The notes under the pieces are model-generated. The model made no database searches. It was given only the letters and a program-made list of their open reading frames with translations, and was not told the origin of the DNA. Both the position numbers and the translations under genes were made by a program. Source: Gammaproteobacteria bacterium (GTDB lineage Bacteria > Pseudomonadota > Gammaproteobacteria > Magnimaribacterales > AG-339-G14). Taken from it: a stretch of 9,156 bases of DNA. This document shows positions 7,013 through 9,156 of the stretch, one piece after another (within the stretch, counting starts at the first letter, position 1; the number at the start of each line of letters is the position of its first letter). The stretch covers positions 1-9,156 of the forward strand of contig NZFZ01000002.1 of NCBI GenBank assembly GCA_002689405.1. The letters run 5' to 3'.

Positions 7013-7989
7013 AAGTCATTGGTTTTGGTGCAGCACTAGTCGATAAGCAATTTCTTATCAAAGATGATGCGCTTAATGATCTAGGCATAGAAAAAGGTTT
7101 AATGACTTTAAATTCTGAAGAGGAGCAGAGTGAGCTTCTTACTTTTCTACAAAATAAAAATTATGATCAAATGTCTTCATGTGGCGGGTCAGCAACTAAT
7201 AGTATTTATGCAGCAGCAGCTTTAGGAACCAGTTCTGGCTTCATTGGAAAAGTTGCACAAGATGAAGATGGCGAAATCTATAACACCGATTTGAAAGACA
7301 ATAACATTGAAATATCAAATTGCATCACATCATCAAATGGTAAAACCGGTAACTGTATTGTTTTAATTACTCCCGACGCAGAAAGAACGATGAATACTTA
7401 TCTAGGAGTGAGTTCTGAAACAAAATTTTCTGAAATAAATTTCCAACAAGTTTCTGAGTCAAATCTACTCTTTATGGAAGCTTATGTGGTTACTTCACCT
7501 GATACAAAAGATACTGCAGAGAAACTTATCGAAAGCTGTCAAGAATCCAATATCAAAATAGCTTTGAGTCTTTCTGATCCTGGAATTGTGGCCGGTTTCA
7601 AAGATGAGCTGAAATCTTGGATGAAGACGAAAATAGATTATGTATTTTGTAACCATGAAGAAGCAAAAACTTTTTGTGGTGCAAATGAGTTCGATGACTT
7701 ACGAAACTATGCAAAAACAATTTTTATCACCAACGGAGTAAACCCAACTGTTGTTCTTGAAGAGAATCAAACTTATGAGGTTTCTGCTTATGAAGCAAAG
7801 GCAGTTGACACCAATGGTGCTGGGGACATGTTTGCAGGTGGCGTAATTCACGGTTTAAGCGAAAGCTGGGAAAATGTTGAATCAGTAAAATTTGGTAACT
7901 TTTTGGCTTCAAAAGGAGTTACTGAAATTGGACCGAGACTTAAAAAAGATAAGTACATGGAATACTTAAAGGAGTTCTCTAAAAAATAA
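7009..7989 (+). CDS. PfkB-family (adenosine-kinase-like) carbohydrate kinase
   Basis: ATP-dependent kinase of the ribokinase/PfkB fold, 326 residues. It shows PfkB signature 1 as GGSATNSIYAAAALG, then FIGKV and the RTMNTYLG block. Near the C-terminus is signature 2, DTNGAGDMFAGG (D267 to G278), with catalytic base D273. The N-terminal GFGAALVD and RTMNTYLG resemble the bacterial group annotated as adenosine kinase, so the likely substrate is a nucleoside or sugar; this is family resemblance, not proof. It starts inside the thiE stop (ATGA overlap), which ties its expression to the thiamine genes. Because ThiD and ThiM share this fold, a salvage role in thiamine metabolism is an alternative. 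No Shine-Dalgarno sequence is seen. 54 nt separate it from dksA. Confidence 0.88.
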   Translation: MKVIGFGAALVDKQFLIKDDALNDLGIEKGLMTLNSEEEQSELLTFLQNKNYDQMSSCGGSATNSIYAAAALGTSSGFIGKVAQDEDGEIYNTDLKDNNIEISNCITSSNGKTGNCIVLITPDAERTMNTYLGVSSETKFSEINFQQVSESNLLFMEAYVVTSPDTKDTAEKLIESCQESNIKIALSLSDPGIVAGFKDELKSWMKTKIDYVFCNHEEAKTFCGANEFDDLRNYAKTIFITNGVNPTVVLEENQTYEVSAYEAKAVDTNGAGDMFAGGVIHGLSESWENVESVKFGNFLASKGVTEIGPRLKKDKYMEYLKEFSKK

Positions 7990-8043
7990 AAAAATTAACT
8001 GGATACTTTCATCTTCTTTTGATAAATTTTGCTTTTCAAAATT

Positions 8044-8652
8044 ATGGTTACTAAAAATTCCAAAAAACCAACCAAAGCAAAAAAGCCTGCAGCAAAAAAA
8101 GTAACTAAGGTACAAAAAAAACCGGTAAAGAAACCCACTGCAAAGAAGCCAGTCAAATCAGTAAAAAAAGTAGCTGCTGCTAAAAAAACACCAAAGAAAG
8201 CTGCAGTCAAAGTCAGCGCTTCCCCAACGGATTTTTCGGCTTTCTTAAAGAATTTCCAACCTTACAGATCAAAGAAATCGGAAAAATACATGAATAAAAA
8301 TCAACAGAAGCATTTTCTAGGAATGCTGACCGCTTGGAAAGAAGCTCTTATTGAAGAACAAGAAAAAACTGAACTATTGATTCAACAAGATCAAAGTAAT
8401 TTTCCAGATTCTTTGGATCGTGCTGCAAAAGAAGAAGAATTTATGTTGGAATTGAGAAAAAGAGAAAGAGAACGAAAACTCATAGCAAAGATTGATCTTT
8501 CTCTGAAGGATTTAGAAGATAATCTTTACGGTTATTGTGAATCCTGTGGTGTTGAAATTGGCATCAAAAGATTGGAAGCTAGACCCACTGCAACCAAATG
8601 CATCGATTGCAAAACCGTCGACGAAATTAAAGAAAAACAACAATTCGGTTAA
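8044..8652 (+). CDS. dksA: RNA polymerase-binding regulator DksA with lysine-rich N-terminal extension
   Basis: DksA enters the RNA polymerase secondary channel and, with ppGpp, represses rRNA promoters and activates amino-acid genes. From the ATG the protein has 202 residues, 51 more than E. coli DksA, and all the extra length is N-terminal. The remainder appears to align without gaps: coiled-coil tip NFPDSLDRAA with D122, D125 and A127 (E. coli D71, D74, A76), and zinc-finger cysteines C165, C168, C186, C189 in CESCGVEIG and CIDCKT. Residues 1-62 hold 23 lysines, with Ala/Pro/Val/Thr and no acidic residue, like histone-H1-type tails. The frame could also open at TTG 8029, adding five residues, but ATG is preferred. 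The 54 nt upstream of the ATG must hold the promoter, though no convincing pair is seen. It overlaps folK by one base (TAATG). Confidence 0.95.
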   Translation: MVTKNSKKPTKAKKPAAKKVTKVQKKPVKKPTAKKPVKSVKKVAAAKKTPKKAAVKVSASPTDFSAFLKNFQPYRSKKSEKYMNKNQQKHFLGMLTAWKEALIEEQEKTELLIQQDQSNFPDSLDRAAKEEEFMLELRKRERERKLIAKIDLSLKDLEDNLYGYCESCGVEIGIKRLEARPTATKCIDCKTVDEIKEKQQFG

Positions 8653-9092
8653 TGTCGTCGCATCTTGCGTACTTGGTTTTAGGCTCTAACTTAGGCAAGC
8701 GGTCAACAAATCTCGCAAATGCCAAGACAGAAATAAGCGCACTTTCTGAAACAAAAATTCTAAAAGAAAGCGATATCTATAAGTCTCCTGCATATGGTCC
8801 AATCGAGCAGCCATTTTTTTTCAATCTTGCTTTGGAAGTTGAAACGAAGTTCACGCCTTTGGTACTTCTTGAGCATCTACAAAAAATTGAAAAGAAACTC
8901 AAACGTGAAAACAATTCTCATATGAAACCTCGAACTATTGATATTGATATTGTATTTTTTGATGATGAAACAATAGAAACGCCTCTTTTAAAAGTGCCAC
9001 ACTACGATTGGCAAAATCGAGACTTTTTCATAAAACCACTTAAAGAAATAAATTGCCAAGCTCATGAGTTTAAAAACTTTAGCTTTGACTAA
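8652..9092 (+). CDS. folK: 2-amino-4-hydroxy-6-hydroxymethyldihydropteridine pyrophosphokinase (HPPK)
   Basis: Folate-pathway enzyme that transfers pyrophosphate from ATP to 6-hydroxymethyl-dihydropterin, making the substrate of dihydropteroate synthase. The 146-residue protein starts with YLVLGSNLGKR and has SPAYGPIEQPFFFNLALEVET. The magnesium-binding signature is RTIDIDIVFF, with D97 and D99 equivalent to the E. coli D95/D97 pair. The substrate block PHYDWQNRDFFIKPLKEI follows. It is slightly shorter than E. coli FolK (about 159) and is not fused to FolB or FolP. Its ATG shares a base with the dksA stop, and there is no Shine-Dalgarno sequence, so reinitiation by the same ribosomes is likely. 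A probable panB start follows after 23 nt. Confidence 0.94.
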   Translation: MSSHLAYLVLGSNLGKRSTNLANAKTEISALSETKILKESDIYKSPAYGPIEQPFFFNLALEVETKFTPLVLLEHLQKIEKKLKRENNSHMKPRTIDIDIVFFDDETIETPLLKVPHYDWQNRDFFIKPLKEINCQAHEFKNFSFD

Positions 9093-9115
9093 AGTTTTCA
9101 AGATAGAATTATTTA

Positions 9116-9156
9116 ATGAAAACTTATTCGGTAAGCGAAGCCAAAAAGAAAAATTC
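9116..9156 (+). CDS. panB: Start of a further gene, probably panB (partial)
   Basis: An ATG at 9116 opens a frame with no stop for the 13 codons left in the window. The peptide begins MKTYSVSEAKKKN. It lies 23 nt after folK on the same strand, and folK is commonly followed by panB-panC in gammaproteobacteria. PanB (ketopantoate hydroxymethyltransferase, pantothenate synthesis) typically starts with a short Lys-rich helix before its first conserved strand, which this fits. Too little is visible to identify the gene from its own sequence, so the name rests on context. Confidence 0.45.
   Translation, partial: MKTYSVSEAKKKN

Noticed and set aside
7727..7912. A 61-codon minus-strand open frame
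   Set aside because: Antisense to the PfkB signature 2 region; no independent signals.
8029..8043. TTG at 8029 as the dksA start
   Set aside because: It would add only five residues (MLFKI), has no ribosome site, and an ATG follows in frame at 8044; kept as a minor alternative.
7995..8210. A 71-codon minus-strand open frame rich in Phe, Ala and Gly that looks membrane-like
   Set aside because: It is the complement of the lysine-rich DksA tail (AAA/AAG read as TTT/CTT), which creates artificial phenylalanine-rich hydrophobicity.

Overview
The window is an ordinary, tightly packed stretch of bacterial chromosome with ten complete protein genes, the 5' third of a 16S rRNA gene at the left edge, and the first codons of another gene at the right edge. 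The DNA is strongly AT-rich, and most genes abut or overlap. The 16S sequence, the DksA and ErpA proteins (both very close to the E. coli family) and the gene order point to a gammaproteobacterium with a streamlined genome. I infer a marine, SAR86-like lineage, but only from composition, compactness and gene order; no taxon was tested.

Left block (1-4254). The 16S rRNA gene is on the minus strand. Its leader carries a recognisable rrn control region: a -10 TATAAT with a GC-rich discriminator, a boxB-like hairpin, boxA, and AT-rich inverted repeats. Just upstream on the same strand is tyrS, of the KMSKS (TyrZ) type. Divergent from tyrS are an inner-membrane-anchored M23 peptidoglycan endopeptidase and anmK, which overlap by 14 nt. 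These two join cell-wall opening to muropeptide recycling. As I recall it, rrn-tyrZ-M23-anmK-erpA-argC is also the order in Pseudomonas aeruginosa.

Middle block (4251-7989). A minus-strand pair, argC then erpA (1 nt apart), runs into anmK tail to tail with a 4-nt stop overlap. Back to back with argC is a plus-strand operon, thiD-thiE-PfkB kinase, with gaps of 2 nt and -4 nt. ThiD and ThiE give the HMP-phosphorylation and coupling steps of thiamine phosphate synthesis. The third gene looks like an adenosine-kinase-type sugar kinase. The only room for both divergent promoters is 41 bp, where overlapping -10 elements face opposite ways.

Right block (8044-9156). dksA, encoding the ppGpp-linked RNA polymerase regulator with a long lysine-rich N-terminal extension, is fused by a TAATG junction to folK. 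A third gene, probably panB, starts 23 nt later and runs off the window.

I see no mobile element, CRISPR array, tRNA, phage gene or defence-type cassette, and no undescribed multi-gene system. The items most worth a second look are the symmetric argC/thiD promoter with a possibly leaderless thiD, the GC-rich hairpin in the start of thiD, the near absence of Shine-Dalgarno sequences, the lysine-rich DksA tail, and the PfkB kinase coupled to thiE.
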